NCBI GenBank assembly: GCA_000437515.1
Contig: FR898450.1
Location: 397-5,983 of the forward strand
Reading direction: 5' to 3'
DNA from: Acidiphilium sp. CAG:727
GTDB taxonomy: Bacteria > Bacillota > Clostridia > Christensenellales > Borkfalkiaceae
Length of the DNA: 5,587 bases
Of the stretch, positions 5,579 through 5,587 are shown in pieces. Below the pieces are notes generated by a model. It was not told the origin of the DNA and ran no database searches. It saw nothing but the letters and a program-made list of their open reading frames with translations. The first letter of the stretch is position 1; each line of letters opens with the position of its first letter. Position numbers and translations under genes: made by a program.

Positions 5579-5587
5579 ATAACAAAC

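Overview
This window is an ordinary chromosomal protein-quality-control locus, most likely from an uncultured member of the Clostridia (Firmicutes). The evidence for that is the tig-clpP-clpX gene order, strong AAGGAG-type ribosome binding sites, a ClpP starting MALIPMVVEQT and a Firmicutes-type RqcH. Anything below class level would be a guess. No phage, plasmid, defence or CRISPR content is visible, and I see no previously undescribed multi-gene system.

Layout. Bases 28-1707 (minus) encode RqcH, the factor that adds C-terminal alanine tails to nascent chains on stalled 50S subunits. A 257-base divergent intergenic region follows. It holds two back-to-back sigma-A-type promoters, a near-palindrome centred between their -35 boxes, and a dispersed repeat in the rqcH leader. 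On the plus strand come tig (trigger factor, 1965-3251), a rho-independent terminator (3271-3303), clpP (3325-3906), a 372-base gap and clpX (4279-5523). The gap has no credible gene. It is packed with REP/BIME-like palindromic elements. The window ends with about 64 noncoding bases that include a run of ten C and a possible terminator.

How the genes work together. Trigger factor receives chains at the ribosome exit tunnel. RqcH marks chains that have stalled. ClpX unfolds substrates and feeds them into ClpP; in Bacillus subtilis, ClpXP degrades RqcH-made alanine-tailed proteins. The locus therefore combines folding, tagging and destruction of nascent proteins, with the tag writer divergently transcribed from the folding and degradation genes.

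Points most worth a second look: the candidate shared operator between rqcH and tig; the terminator placed directly before the clpP ribosome binding site; the repeat family sharing CCGTCATTCCGA and GAAGAATCTCC arms; glutamate in place of the catalytically important Asp97 of RqcH; and the poly-C tract after clpX.
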